NCBI GenBank assembly: GCA_016710065.1
Contig: JADJLP010000002.1
Coordinates: 868,001 to 932,000 of the forward strand
DNA: 64,000 nucleotides
Source: Candidatus Ideonella esbjergensis
Lineage (GTDB): Bacteria > Pseudomonadota > Gammaproteobacteria > Burkholderiales > Burkholderiaceae_C
Reading direction: 5' to 3'
Shown: positions 8,254 to 19,787 of the stretch, piece after piece
Position numbering within the stretch: position 1 is the stretch's first letter
Layout of the letters: every line of letters starts with the position of its first letter
Notes under the pieces: generated by a model
The model's database searches: none
Seen by the model: only the letters and a program-made list of their open reading frames with translations
Told to the model about the DNA's origin: nothing
Position numbers and translations under genes: made by a program

Positions 8254-9231
8254 ATGCAATTCACCGAACGCGAAGCCGAAACCGAGCACAACCCCATTTC
8301 TGCCGACAAGCGGGCCCAGGCCGCATCGCGCAGTACCTGGGTGAGTGTGGCGGTGAACCTGGTGCTCACCGTCGCCCAGATCGTGGCCGGCGTGCTCACG
8401 CGCTCGCAGGGCCTGGTGGCCGACGGCATTCACTCGCTGTCCGACCTGGTGGCCGATTTCGTGGTGCTGCTGGCCAACCGACAGAGCCAGAAGGACGCCG
8501 ACGAAGACCACCCCTATGGCCACCAGCGCTTCGAGACAGCCGCCTCTCTGGCCCTGGGCGCGCTGCTTCTGGCGGTGGGGGTGGGCATGCTGTGGTCGGC
8601 CTTCGTCAAGCTGCAAAGCCCGGCCACGATCCCTGAGGTGCACAGCATGGCGCTGTGGGTGGCGGCTGCGGCGCTGCTGGCCAAGGAGGGCCTGTTCCGC
8701 TACATGTTGGCGGTGGCCAAGCGGGTCAAGTCCAGCATGCTGGTGGCCAATGCCTGGCATGCGCGGTCTGACGCAGCGTCGTCGCTGGTGGTGGGGGTGG
8801 GCATCATCGGCAACCTGGCCGGCTACCCCATCCTCGACCCCATCGCTGCGCTGATCGTGGGCCTGATGGTGCTGCGCATGGGTTGGAGCTTCGGCTGGGA
8901 CGCGCTGCACGACCTGATGGACCGGGCGGTGGACGAGGTGGAAGTGACCGCCATCCGCCAGACCCTGGCCGACACCCCCGGCGTGAGCGGCGTGCACGAC
9001 GTGCGCACCCGCAAGATGGGCGACATGATCGTGGTGGACGCGCACATCGAGGTGGACGCCAGGCTGACCGTGGAGCAGGGCCATGACATCGCGGTGGCTG
9101 CGCGCTTTCGGGTGATGCGGCACCACCGCGTGCTCAACCTGATGACCCACGTGGACCCGTGGATGCGGCCCGATCTGGATCATGCCGCCAAGCCCACCGC
9201 ATTGCCGGCCGAGGCCAAGCCGGCGTTGTGA
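8254..9231 (+). CDS. Cation diffusion facilitator (CDF) metal transporter, FieF-like
   Basis: 325 aa. CDF proteins exchange divalent metals (Zn, Fe, Mn, Co) for protons across the inner membrane. Visible: six hydrophobic segments in the first 220 residues; the metal-site text DGIHSLSDLVADFVV in helix 2 and NAWHARSDAASSLVV in helix 5 (the H-x3-D pattern typical of Zn/Fe CDFs); a histidine-rich link DEDHPYGHQRFE; and a C-terminal cytoplasmic domain with VHDVRTRKMG and VDAHIEVD. ATG at 8254 starts MQFTEREAETEHNP, 2 bp after the CWC gene. Which metal it carries cannot be read from the sequence. Confidence 0.9.
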   Translation: MQFTEREAETEHNPISADKRAQAASRSTWVSVAVNLVLTVAQIVAGVLTRSQGLVADGIHSLSDLVADFVVLLANRQSQKDADEDHPYGHQRFETAASLALGALLLAVGVGMLWSAFVKLQSPATIPEVHSMALWVAAAALLAKEGLFRYMLAVAKRVKSSMLVANAWHARSDAASSLVVGVGIIGNLAGYPILDPIAALIVGLMVLRMGWSFGWDALHDLMDRAVDEVEVTAIRQTLADTPGVSGVHDVRTRKMGDMIVVDAHIEVDARLTVEQGHDIAVAARFRVMRHHRVLNLMTHVDPWMRPDLDHAAKPTALPAEAKPAL

Positions 9232-9297
9232 AAAGGCATTCATTCCCACGCGACAAAGCGCAGTCACCTGGGGAGATCTGCTTGCGGCGCAAATCTG

Positions 9298-9324
9298 CCG
9301 GCCATGGTGACCACATTGCCGTCA
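9298..9324 (-). repeat. Three-copy gene-end repeat, copy 2 (inverted)
   Basis: On the minus strand it reads TGACGGCAATGTGG then TCACCATGGCCGG, matching the copies at 3370-3401 and 17234-17265. It lies 67 bp after the CDF transporter stop. Confidence 0.6.
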
Positions 9325-9571
9325 CCCCCGCCCCCTTGCCTCGGCCCTCACGGGCTCGCCATTCCTGCTTACCTCGCTGCGCAACACGCCCCATCGTCCT
9401 GATCTCGTCACTGCTGTGGCTGTTTCAGCGCTGAAGACAAAGACGCTGGTTGGCAGAGGGTGTTGGGTCGCCGAATGACTCAGGTAGGAGGAGCCTGCGA
9501 CTCACCAAGTTCGCAGGCATGGAGTCAGTCGGTTAACCGGCGACCTCTGCGCGCACCGATGTGTGAGCGCG

Positions 9572-9597
9572 AAACCTGGATTCCCGCCTTCGCAGGA
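9572..9597. repeat. Partial palindromic repeat, locus 2
   Basis: One half of the family (AAACCTGGATTCCCGCC followed by TTCGCAGGA), with a decayed second half before GGAATGAC near 9620. Confidence 0.6.
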
Positions 9598-9682
9598 TGG
9601 ACGACGAGTGCTCAGGAATGACGGACTGCGATGAGCGGCGGATTCAATCGGTCAACGCAAGCGGCCTCCCTACAATCCAGCG

Positions 9683-12073
9683 ATGCCCTTTCAAGATCAC
9701 TCAGACGACGCACCCCCACCGCCCGATGCCAGCGGGCTGCTGCGTGGCCTGAACCCCGAGCAACTCGCAGCCGTCACGCTGCCACCCGAGGCCGCGCTGA
9801 TCCTGGCCGGTGCGGGCTCTGGCAAAACCCGGGTGCTCACCACCCGCATCGCCTGGTTGCTGCAGACCGGCCAGGTCTCGCCCGGTGGCGTGCTGGCCGT
9901 CACCTTCACCAACAAGGCAGCCAAGGAGATGCTAACCCGCCTCTCGGCCATGCTGCCGGTGAACGTGCGCGGCATGTGGATAGGCACCTTCCATGGCCTG
10001 TGCAACCGCTTCTTGCGGGCGCACTGGAAGCAGGCCGGCCTGCCGCAGAGTTTTCAAATTTTGGACAGCGGCGACACGCTCAGCGCGGTCAAGCGCGTCA
10101 TCAAGGGCATGAACCTCGATGAAGAGCGCTTTGTGCCCAAGCAGGTCAACTGGTTCATCGCCGGCAGCAAGGAAGACGGCCTGCGGCCCAAGGACGTGGA
10201 GATCCGCGACGGCCAGACCCAGAAGCTGGTGGAGATCTACCAGGCCTACGAAGACCAGTGCGCGCGCGAAGGCGTGGTGGACTTTGCCGAGCTGATGCTG
10301 CGCACTTACGAGCTGATGCGCGACGACGCGCTGCTGCGCGAGCACTACCGCCGGCGCTTTCGCCACATCCTCGTCGATGAGTTCCAGGACACCAACCGCC
10401 TTCAATACGCCTGGCTGAAGATGTTTGCCGGGCCCGATTGCTCGGTGCTGGCGGTGGGTGACGACGACCAGAGCATCTACGCCTTTCGCGGTGCCCAGGT
10501 GGGCAACATGGCCGATTTCGAGCGCGAGTTCCGCGTCAAGAAGGTCATCAAGCTCGAGCGCAACTACCGCAGCTACGGCAACATCCTCGATGCCGCCAAC
10601 GAGCTGATCGCCCACAACAGCCGCCGCCTGGGCAAGACGCTCAGCACCGAGGCCGGCCCAGGCGAACCGGTGCGCGTGCAGGAAAGTGCCAGCGATTTCA
10701 ACGAGGCCCAGTGGCTGCTGGAGGAAACCCAACAGCTGCACCGTGGCGGCATGGCTCGCAAGGAGATCGCCTACCTCTACCGCAGCAATGCGCAGTCGCG
10801 GGTCATCGAGTCTGCGCTGTTCAATGCCGGCATCCCCTACCGCGTGTATGGCGGCCTGCGCTTTTTCGAGCGGGCCGAGGTGAAGCACGCGCTGGCCTAC
10901 CTGCGCCTGATCGAGAACTGCAACGACGACACCAGCTACCTGCGCGTGGTGAACTTTCCCACCCGTGGCATCGGTGCCCGCACGCTGGAGCAATTGCAGG
11001 ACGCCGCACGCCAGACCGGCCGCAGCCTGTGGCAAAGCGTGGGGGCGGTGGGCGGCAAAGGGGGGGCCAACCTGATCGCCTTCAACGCGCTGGTCGATTC
11101 CATGCGCAACGAGACGCATGGCCTGACGCTGCGCGAGATCATCGAGCACATGCTGCAGCGCTCGGGCCTGATCGACTTCTACCGCACCGAGAAGGAAGGT
11201 GCCGACCGCATCGAGAACCTGGAAGAACTGGTCAATGCGGCCGAGGCCTTTGTGACGCAAGAGGGCTTTGGCAAGGACGCCGTGGCCCTGCCGGTGGATG
11301 AGCATGGCCCCGGCGAGATCGCGGCCGGCTTGCCCAACGCGGTGGCCAAGGTGGACCTGACGCCCGACGCCGAAACCGGCGAGATCATGAGCCCGCTGGC
11401 AGCCTTCCTCACCCATGCGGCGCTGGAGGCGGGCGACAACCAGGCCCAGGCCGGACAGGACGCGGTGCAGCTGATGACCGTGCACTCGGCCAAAGGCCTG
11501 GAGTTCGATGCGGTGTTCATCACCGGCCTGGAAGAAGGCCTGTTTCCGCACGAGAACTCGCTGTCGGACGCCGATGGCTTGGAAGAAGAGCGCCGCCTGA
11601 TGTACGTGGCCATCACCCGCGCCCGCCAGCGCCTGTATCTCAGCTTTAGCCAGACCCGCATGCTGCACGGCCAGACGCGCTACAACGTCAAGAGCCGGTT
11701 CTTTGATGAACTGCCCGAGACCGCGCTGAAGTGGCTTACGCCGCGCAACCAGGGCTTTGGCTCGGGCTTCGAGCGCAGCTACCAGCAGGCCTGGCAGCGG
11801 GGCTCGGGCATGGGATCGGTAGTGGGGGCGGGCCGCAACAGCGGCTGGCAACCGCCTTCGGCCCCCATGCCCAAGGCCATGGTGGAAAGCGCCGCCAAGG
11901 CCGCCGGCCACGGCTGGCGTGTGGGGCAGGGCGTGTTCCACACCAAGTTCGGCGAGGGCGTGATCGTGACGCTCGAAGGCTCGGGTGACGATGCCCGAGC
12001 CCAGGTGAACTTCGGCCGCCACGGCCCCAAGTGGTTGGCGCTGACTGTGGCCAAGCTCACCGCGGTGGATTGA
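9683..12073 (+). CDS. uvrD: ATP-dependent DNA helicase UvrD/PcrA (superfamily 1A)
   Basis: 796 aa, slightly longer than E. coli UvrD. It unwinds DNA 3' to 5' in nucleotide-excision and mismatch repair. Motifs in order: Walker A GAGSGKT at 43-49; TFTNKAAKEM; FHGLCNRFLR; Walker B region LVDEFQDTNRLQY; GDDDQSIYAFRGA; NYRS; VMTVHSAKGLEFDAVF written here as LMTVHSAKGLEFDAVF; and VAITRARQRLYL. The C-terminal end, after a Gly/Ser-rich linker, has the Tudor-like module GQGVFHTKFGEGVIVTLEGSG that contacts RNA polymerase in UvrD/PcrA. The start MPFQDHSDDAPPPPDASGLLRGLNPEQ is the first ATG after the gap. Confidence 0.97.
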   Translation: MPFQDHSDDAPPPPDASGLLRGLNPEQLAAVTLPPEAALILAGAGSGKTRVLTTRIAWLLQTGQVSPGGVLAVTFTNKAAKEMLTRLSAMLPVNVRGMWIGTFHGLCNRFLRAHWKQAGLPQSFQILDSGDTLSAVKRVIKGMNLDEERFVPKQVNWFIAGSKEDGLRPKDVEIRDGQTQKLVEIYQAYEDQCAREGVVDFAELMLRTYELMRDDALLREHYRRRFRHILVDEFQDTNRLQYAWLKMFAGPDCSVLAVGDDDQSIYAFRGAQVGNMADFEREFRVKKVIKLERNYRSYGNILDAANELIAHNSRRLGKTLSTEAGPGEPVRVQESASDFNEAQWLLEETQQLHRGGMARKEIAYLYRSNAQSRVIESALFNAGIPYRVYGGLRFFERAEVKHALAYLRLIENCNDDTSYLRVVNFPTRGIGARTLEQLQDAARQTGRSLWQSVGAVGGKGGANLIAFNALVDSMRNETHGLTLREIIEHMLQRSGLIDFYRTEKEGADRIENLEELVNAAEAFVTQEGFGKDAVALPVDEHGPGEIAAGLPNAVAKVDLTPDAETGEIMSPLAAFLTHAALEAGDNQAQAGQDAVQLMTVHSAKGLEFDAVFITGLEEGLFPHENSLSDADGLEEERRLMYVAITRARQRLYLSFSQTRMLHGQTRYNVKSRFFDELPETALKWLTPRNQGFGSGFERSYQQAWQRGSGMGSVVGAGRNSGWQPPSAPMPKAMVESAAKAAGHGWRVGQGVFHTKFGEGVIVTLEGSGDDARAQVNFGRHGPKWLALTVAKLTAVD

Positions 12074-12102
12074 TCTGATCCCGTCATTTCCGCGCCTTCC
12101 TT

Positions 12103-12165
12103 GTCATTCCCGCGAAGGCGGGAATCCACAAGCTGCACATGGATGCCCGCTTTCGCGGGCATGAG
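12103..12165. repeat. Palindromic repeat pair, locus 3
   Basis: GTCATTCCCGCGAAGGCGGG then AATCCA (12103-12128), followed by ATGGATGCCCGC and TTTCGCGGGCATGAG to 12165. It lies between the convergent ends of uvrD and the BPSS1780-family gene and may act as a bidirectional terminator-like structure. Confidence 0.7.
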
Positions 12166-12209
12166 GGCAAAGATGACTGGGGCTGGCGACGCGCTCGCGA
12201 GAGCAGGCT

Positions 12210-13022
12210 CTACGCGGGAATGACGACCGCATCGTCCTGGACAAAGCTGTCGGCAAAGCAGTAGTACAGCGAGGCGTAGAAGGCCGTGGTGAAGAACAGG
12301 GCCAGCGGCATCAGCAGCAGGAAGCTCAGCGCACCCAGGCCCAGCATGGCCATCAGGAAGGCAGCGAGCATGCCTGCGCCACCCATCGCCACAAACCAGC
12401 CGAGGCCGTAGAGCAAGAAGGCCCCCTTGGCACGCCAGACGGCCAGGGTGCTGGAGAACAAGGCTTGTGCCGGACCCTGCCTGCCCCACACCACCAGGGC
12501 CGGTGCATGCCAGAAGGGCACGCTCAACAGCGCGGTGAACAGCACGCGGGCGAAGGCGCCAGCGCGCACGCCCGGGGCATCCATCAGGGCCTGTATTTCC
12601 TCCGACTTGGCCTGCCCACCGGCCATGGCGGCCAACAGATCGTCGAACTGCCCGCCGTCGATCAGGTTGCACAGCGCCAACACCACCAAGGTGGCCACCG
12701 CGTACAGCCCGCACACCACCAGCAGATCGCGGCGCTGCTTGACCTCGGCGCCACGCCACGGCGCCAGGTAGACGGCAGCGTTCACGGCCACGCCCTGCTG
12801 GCTGCCCGAGGCGGACATCACGTAGGCCAGGCTCAGCAGCGGCACCGCCATCAGCATCAAGGGCCCACCGATGAATGGCAGCACCGACACCACGGTGATG
12901 GCCAGCATGAACAGCGCGAACAGGCTGGCATAGCCCATGGGCTGGCGCAGGCACTCGGCAAAGCCCTGGCGGACCCAGCGGGTGCCGGCGGTGGCGGGAA
13001 CGTGTTGGAGTTTCAGGCCCAT
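12210..13022 (-). CDS. BPSS1780 family inner-membrane protein, function unknown
   Basis: 270 aa. The N terminus (MGLKLQHVPATAGTRWVRQGFAE) and the layout of about six hydrophobic segments match the BPSS1780 family of conserved betaproteobacterial membrane proteins. Helices are visible around 34-55, 55-75, 100-125, 160-185, 200-225 and 230-255. No catalytic motif is present. It is the last gene of the minus-strand unit DUF2782-thrB-BPSS1780, 9 bp after thrB. Its role is unknown; nothing in the sequence ties it to threonine synthesis beyond position. Confidence 0.8.
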   Translation of the reverse strand: MGLKLQHVPATAGTRWVRQGFAECLRQPMGYASLFALFMLAITVVSVLPFIGGPLMLMAVPLLSLAYVMSASGSQQGVAVNAAVYLAPWRGAEVKQRRDLLVVCGLYAVATLVVLALCNLIDGGQFDDLLAAMAGGQAKSEEIQALMDAPGVRAGAFARVLFTALLSVPFWHAPALVVWGRQGPAQALFSSTLAVWRAKGAFLLYGLGWFVAMGGAGMLAAFLMAMLGLGALSFLLLMPLALFFTTAFYASLYYCFADSFVQDDAVVIPA

Positions 13023-13031
13023 GGGGTGGTG

Positions 13032-14000
13032 TCAGGCATCAGGGTGCCAGGGTTGGGCGATGCACTGGCGCAGCACGCGCTCGAAGTGGGCCGGGTCTTT
13101 GGGGGTGAGCAGGCTGGCATCGCGCGGTGCGTGCCAGTCGGCCAGGCGAGAGAGCCAGAAGCGCAGTGCCGCAGCGCGGCGCAGGCCCGGCAGCAGGCGC
13201 AGTTCGTCGCCGGTGCACTTGCGTTCAGCCTGGTATGCGCTGAGCAGGGCCTGGGCGCGCTCGGTCACCAGGGCACCAGTCTCGAGATCGATGCACCAGT
13301 CGTTCAGCACCACGGCCAGGTCGTAGCCCAAGCTGTCGACGCCGGCGAAATAGAAATCGAACACGCCGGAGAGCCGCTCGCGGCCTGGCAGGCCATCGAA
13401 CATGGCGTTGTCACGGAACAGGTCGGCGTGCACCGCGCCCTGCGGCAGGCGGACGTGGCTGGGTGAGGCGGCCAGGTGGCGCTGGAAGGCCATCTCGTCG
13501 TCCAGCAATCGGGTTGCGGCCCCGGCGAGCAAGGGGCGCACGGTGGGTGCCGTGGCCTCGCGCCAGGGCAGGCCGCGCAAGTTGGGTTGCCGCAGCGGGA
13601 AATCGGCCACCGCCAGGTGCATGCGCGCCAACGTGGCGCCGAGTTGGGCGCAGTGGTGCAGGTCGGGCGCGTCGATGCCGTGGCCGCTCAGGCGGCTCAC
13701 CAGCGCGGCGGGCTTGCCGGCCACTTGCAGTACCAGATCACCCTGCGCGTTGGCATGGGGCTCTGGCACTGGCAGCCCGTGACGGGCCAGGTGGCGCATC
13801 AACTGCAGGTAGAAGGGCAGTTGCGCGGCGCTCAGCCGCTCGAACAGCGTCAGGACGAACTCGCCCTCGGTGGCACTGACGAAGTAGTTGGTGTTTTCGA
13901 TGCCGCTGCCGATTGGGGTCAGCGACTGCAGATCGCCCAGCCCCAGTTCTTGCAGCAAGGCTGCGGCTTGGGCAGGAGAAACTTCGGTGTAAACCGCCAT
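13032..14000 (-). CDS. thrB: Homoserine kinase (ThrB, choline-kinase-like type)
   Basis: 322 aa. It phosphorylates L-homoserine in threonine synthesis. This is the APH/choline-kinase-fold ThrB of Pseudomonas and betaproteobacteria, not the GHMP type of E. coli. Evidence: MAVYTEVSPAQAAALLQELGLG at the start; GSGIENTNYFVSATEGEFVLTLFE (nucleotide loop); the catalytic loop VHADLFRDNAMFDG; and the metal-binding GVFDFYFAGVDSLGYDLAVVLNDWC. It lies 38 bp after the DUF2782 gene and 9 bp before the BPSS1780 gene, so an operon is likely. Confidence 0.95.
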   Translation of the reverse strand: MAVYTEVSPAQAAALLQELGLGDLQSLTPIGSGIENTNYFVSATEGEFVLTLFERLSAAQLPFYLQLMRHLARHGLPVPEPHANAQGDLVLQVAGKPAALVSRLSGHGIDAPDLHHCAQLGATLARMHLAVADFPLRQPNLRGLPWREATAPTVRPLLAGAATRLLDDEMAFQRHLAASPSHVRLPQGAVHADLFRDNAMFDGLPGRERLSGVFDFYFAGVDSLGYDLAVVLNDWCIDLETGALVTERAQALLSAYQAERKCTGDELRLLPGLRRAAALRFWLSRLADWHAPRDASLLTPKDPAHFERVLRQCIAQPWHPDA

Positions 14001-14038
14001 GTATGTCGGGGGGCAAACGGGCTGCAGGCAGCCGGGCT

Positions 14039-14359
14039 CTAAAAGCCGATGGTGAACAACACCCGCTTGCCGGCCTTGGGGTCCTGCGCGGGGTCGCGGC
14101 CGGGCTCGGGCGGCACGATCTCGTAGGCGCCCAGGCCTTTGATCTTGGGCTGCACCGTCAGGCGCCGGGTCTGGCCACGCACGCGCGTTTCTTCAATGCG
14201 CACGGCGTCGTCTTCGGTCACTTCCTTGAGCACCTGGGGCTCGGCGCGCCCACCGGGCGTCACGGCGGTGGTGGCCGGCGCCTCCCCGGGGGTATCGGTG
14301 GCCAGGCACTGCGCAGGGATGCACAGGCAGGCGAGGGCGGCGACGGCAAGACGGAACAT
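14039..14359 (-). CDS. DUF2782 family exported protein
   Basis: 106 aa. The start at 14359 gives MFRLAVAALACLCIPAQCLA, a signal peptide with cleavage probably after QCLA. The mature part VTEDDAVRIEETRVRGQTRRLTVQPK...AYEIVPPEP is the DUF2782 domain, found in this position next to thrB and polA in related bacteria. Upstream in-frame codons to 14446 would overlap polA and add a non-signal sequence, so the shorter start is preferred. Periplasmic; function unknown. First gene of the thrB unit, with a 55-bp divergent gap to polA. Confidence 0.85.
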   Translation of the reverse strand: MFRLAVAALACLCIPAQCLATDTPGEAPATTAVTPGGRAEPQVLKEVTEDDAVRIEETRVRGQTRRLTVQPKIKGLGAYEIVPPEPGRDPAQDPKAGKRVLFTIGF

Positions 14360-14414
14360 GCCCGCATTGTAGGCAGTGCCATGTGGGGCCGTCGCCCGGG
14401 AGAGAATCGGCCCC

Positions 14415-17225
14415 ATGAGCACCATGCCCCCTTTTGACGCCGCCAACCCGCAACCGACGCTGCTGCTGGTGGACGGCTCCAGCTACCTGTACCGCGCCTA
14501 CCACGCCATGCCCGATTTGCGCGGCCCGGGTGGTGTGCCCACCGGCGCCATCCACGGCATGGTGGCGATGATGAAGTGGCTGCGCGACCGTGTGGGTGCC
14601 GGCCACGCCGCCTGCGTGTTCGACGCCAAGGGCCCCACCTTCCGCGACGAGTGGTACCCCGAGTACAAGGCCCAGCGCGCGCCCATGCCGGATGATTTGC
14701 GGGCGCAGATTGCTCCCATCCACGAGGTGGTGCGGCTGATGGGCTGGCCGGTGCTGGAGGTACCCGGCATCGAGGCCGACGACGCCATAGGCACGCTGGC
14801 CCGCGTGGGCGCGGCGGCCGGCCACAAGGTGGTCATCTCCACCGGCGACAAGGACCTGGCCCAGTTGGTGACCGACCAGGTGTCGCTGATCAACACCATG
14901 GCCAAGCCGCCCGAGGTGCTGGACGTGGCCGGCGTGGTGGCCAAGTTTGGCGTGCCACCCGACCGCATCATTGATTACCTGACCCTGGTGGGCGACGTGG
15001 TGGACAACGTGCCCGGCGTTGAGAAAGTGGGACCCAAGACCGCGGTGAAGCTGATTGCCGAACACGGCTCGCTCGATGGCGTGGTGGCCGCAGCCGACCA
15101 GATCAAGGGCGCCGTGGGCGAGAACCTGCGCAAGGCGCTGGGCTGGCTGCCTATGGGCCGCAAGCTGATCACGGTGGTGACCGATTGCGACCTGGCCGCC
15201 CATGTGCCCGGCTGGCCCGAGGTGGAAGCGCTGGCACTGAAGGAAGTGGATCAGGCCGGCCTGCTCGACTTCTACAACCGCTATGGTTTCAAGACCTGGA
15301 AGCGCGAGATCGAGACCAACCTGGGCGTGGCGGGTGACGAAGTGACATCGCCCATTGCCAAGGCCGTTCCAGCCACCGGTGCTGCCGAAGACGTGTACGC
15401 GTTGCCGCCAGCGCCACAAGACCGCCAGTACGACACCGTCTTCACGATGGCCGAGCTTGACGCCTGGCTGCCGCGCCTGCAGTCCGCGTCGCTGGTGGGC
15501 CTGGACACCGAAACCGATTCGCTGGACCCGATGCGCGCGCGCATCGTGGGCATCTCGTTCGCCGTCGAGCCCGGCAAGGCGGCCTATGTGCCCGTGGCCC
15601 ACGACTACCCCGGCACACCCGACCAGTTGCCGCTGGACGCCGTGCTGGCGAAGTTGAAGCCCTGGCTGGAAGACGCTAACGCCGCCAAGCTGGGCCAGAA
15701 CATCAAGTACGACCTGCATGTGTTTGCCAACCACGGCATCGCCGTGAAGGGCTACCGCCACGACACCATGCTGGAAAGCTATGTGCTCGAAGCCCACCGC
15801 ACGCATGGCCTGGAAGCCCTGGCCGAGCGCCACCTGGGCCGCAAGGGCCTGAGCTACGAGGATTTGTGTGGCAAGGGCGCCTCACAGATTTCGTTTTCGC
15901 AGGTCGATATTGAGCGTGCCAGCACCTACAGCGGCGAGGACAGCGAGATGTGTCTGCAACTGCACCAGACCCTGCTGCCGCGCCTGCAAGCGGCCGAGGG
16001 CCTGCGGCGGGTCTATGAAGACATCGAGATGCCGGTGACCGAACTGCTGCTGCGCATCGAGCGCCACGGTGTGCTGATTGACGGCGCCAAGCTGGCGGCG
16101 CAAAGCCAGCAGTTGGCCGAGCGCATGGTGGCGCTGGAAGCCGAGGCCTACGCCATCGCCGGCCAGCCCTTCAACCTCGGCAGCCCCAAGCAGATCGGCG
16201 AGATCTTGTTCAACAAGCTGGGCCTGCCGGTGAAGAAGAAGACCGCCAGTGGCGCGCCGTCCACCGACGAAGAGGTGCTGCAGGAACTGGCCGCCGACTA
16301 CCCGCTGCCCGCCAAACTATTGGAGCACCGCAGCCTGGCCAAGCTCAAGGGCACCTACACCGACAAACTGCCGCTGATGGTGAACCCGGCCACCGGCCGC
16401 GTGCACACCAACTACGCGCAGGCCGTGGCGGTGACGGGGCGCCTCAGCAGCAACGACCCCAACCTGCAGAACATCCCCATCCGCACCGCCGAGGGCCGGC
16501 GTGTGCGCGAGGCTTTCATCGCGCCGCCCGGCTACCACATCGTCAGCGCCGACTACTCGCAGATCGAACTGCGCATCATGGCCCACATCAGCGGCGACAC
16601 CAATCTCACCAAGGCCTTCGCGCAGGGTATGGACGTGCACAAGGCCACCGCCAGCGAGGTGTTCGGCATCGCGCCCGAAACGGTGACGAGCGAGCAGCGC
16701 CGCTACGCCAAGACCATCAACTTCGGCCTCATCTACGGCATGGGGGCCTTTGGTCTGGCGCAGAGTCTGGGCATAGACCAGACGGCAGCCAAGAACTACA
16801 TAGCCCGCTACTTCGAGCGCTTTGCCGGTGTGCGCCAGTACATGGAGGCCACCAAGGCTTCAGCGAAGGAAAAGGGCTATGTGGAAACGCTGTTCGGCCG
16901 CCGCATCTACCTGCCAGAGATCAACGGCGGAAACGGCCCGCGCAAGGCCGGTGCCGAGCGCCAGGCCATCAACGCGCCCATGCAGGGCACGGCGGCCGAC
17001 CTGATCAAGCTGGCCATGATCGCGGTGCAAAAGGCGCTGGACGACGAGCAGCGTGCCGCCCGTGTGGTGATGCAGGTGCACGACGAACTGGTGTTCGAGG
17101 TGCCCGAGGCCGAGTTGCCGTGGGTGAAGGAGGCGGTACCGCGCCTGATGGCCGGCGTGGCGCAGTGGAGCGTGCCGCTACTGGCCGAGGTGGGTGTGGG
17201 CGCGAACTGGGACGAGGCGCACTGA
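14415..17225 (+). CDS. polA: DNA polymerase I
   Basis: 936 aa, close to E. coli Pol I (928). It removes RNA primers and fills gaps. Order: 5'-3' exonuclease (LLLVDGSSYLYRAYHAMP, then PGIEADDAIGTLA and STGDKDLAQLV); 3'-5' proofreading domain with the intact acidic motif DTETDSLD from residue 364 and NIKYDLHVF; polymerase domain with RLSSNDPNLQNIPIRT, metal-binding DYSQIELR from about 713, RRYAKTINFGLIYGMGAFGL, and VHDELVF (His889, Asp890). Start ATG 14415 is preferred because the earlier in-frame start at 14376 lengthens it without family support. It is followed at once by a terminator. Confidence 0.98.
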   Translation: MSTMPPFDAANPQPTLLLVDGSSYLYRAYHAMPDLRGPGGVPTGAIHGMVAMMKWLRDRVGAGHAACVFDAKGPTFRDEWYPEYKAQRAPMPDDLRAQIAPIHEVVRLMGWPVLEVPGIEADDAIGTLARVGAAAGHKVVISTGDKDLAQLVTDQVSLINTMAKPPEVLDVAGVVAKFGVPPDRIIDYLTLVGDVVDNVPGVEKVGPKTAVKLIAEHGSLDGVVAAADQIKGAVGENLRKALGWLPMGRKLITVVTDCDLAAHVPGWPEVEALALKEVDQAGLLDFYNRYGFKTWKREIETNLGVAGDEVTSPIAKAVPATGAAEDVYALPPAPQDRQYDTVFTMAELDAWLPRLQSASLVGLDTETDSLDPMRARIVGISFAVEPGKAAYVPVAHDYPGTPDQLPLDAVLAKLKPWLEDANAAKLGQNIKYDLHVFANHGIAVKGYRHDTMLESYVLEAHRTHGLEALAERHLGRKGLSYEDLCGKGASQISFSQVDIERASTYSGEDSEMCLQLHQTLLPRLQAAEGLRRVYEDIEMPVTELLLRIERHGVLIDGAKLAAQSQQLAERMVALEAEAYAIAGQPFNLGSPKQIGEILFNKLGLPVKKKTASGAPSTDEEVLQELAADYPLPAKLLEHRSLAKLKGTYTDKLPLMVNPATGRVHTNYAQAVAVTGRLSSNDPNLQNIPIRTAEGRRVREAFIAPPGYHIVSADYSQIELRIMAHISGDTNLTKAFAQGMDVHKATASEVFGIAPETVTSEQRRYAKTINFGLIYGMGAFGLAQSLGIDQTAAKNYIARYFERFAGVRQYMEATKASAKEKGYVETLFGRRIYLPEINGGNGPRKAGAERQAINAPMQGTAADLIKLAMIAVQKALDDEQRAARVVMQVHDELVFEVPEAELPWVKEAVPRLMAGVAQWSVPLLAEVGVGANWDEAH

Positions 17226-17233
17226 GGGGTGGC

Positions 17234-17265
17234 TGACGGCAACGTAGTCACCATGGCCGGCTGCT
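17234..17265 (+). repeat. Three-copy gene-end repeat, copy 3
   Basis: Contains GGCAACGTAGTCACCATGG followed by CCGGCTGCT, with only a few changes from copy 1 over 32 nt. It begins 9 nt after the polA stop, and its 3' end forms the left arm of the polA terminator. Confidence 0.6.
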
Positions 17266-17283
17266 CGGGGGCCGGCCTTTTCT
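17255..17283 (+). terminator. Rho-independent terminator of polA
   Basis: Stem GGCCGGC (17255-17261) and GCCGGCC (17271-17277) with a 9-nt loop, followed by TTTTCT. Confidence 0.8.
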
Positions 17284-17308
17284 CCTGAACGCAGCGGCGC
17301 CTGAGGGC

Positions 17309-19663
<2,355 letters not shown>

Positions 19664-19787
19664 AGGACAGGGCGGCCGCCGGCAATGCGGCGGGCTGGGG
19701 GCGCGGAGAAGGGATGTATTGTCCCCGCAGCAGGCCTGCGGCCCCAACGCAGGCGCGATGGCCCCAGGGCGGCAGGGACAATGCGAC

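Larger units (their letters stand above)
9232..9682. other. Intergenic region, repeats only
   Basis: 451 bp between the CDF gene and uvrD. It contains the inverted copy 2 of the gene-end repeat (9298-9324) and a partial palindromic repeat (9572-9597). A TACAAT hexamer at 9671-9676, 7 bp before the uvrD ATG, could be a -10 of a nearly leaderless message, but no convincing -35 is seen. No open frame looks coding. Confidence 0.6.
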
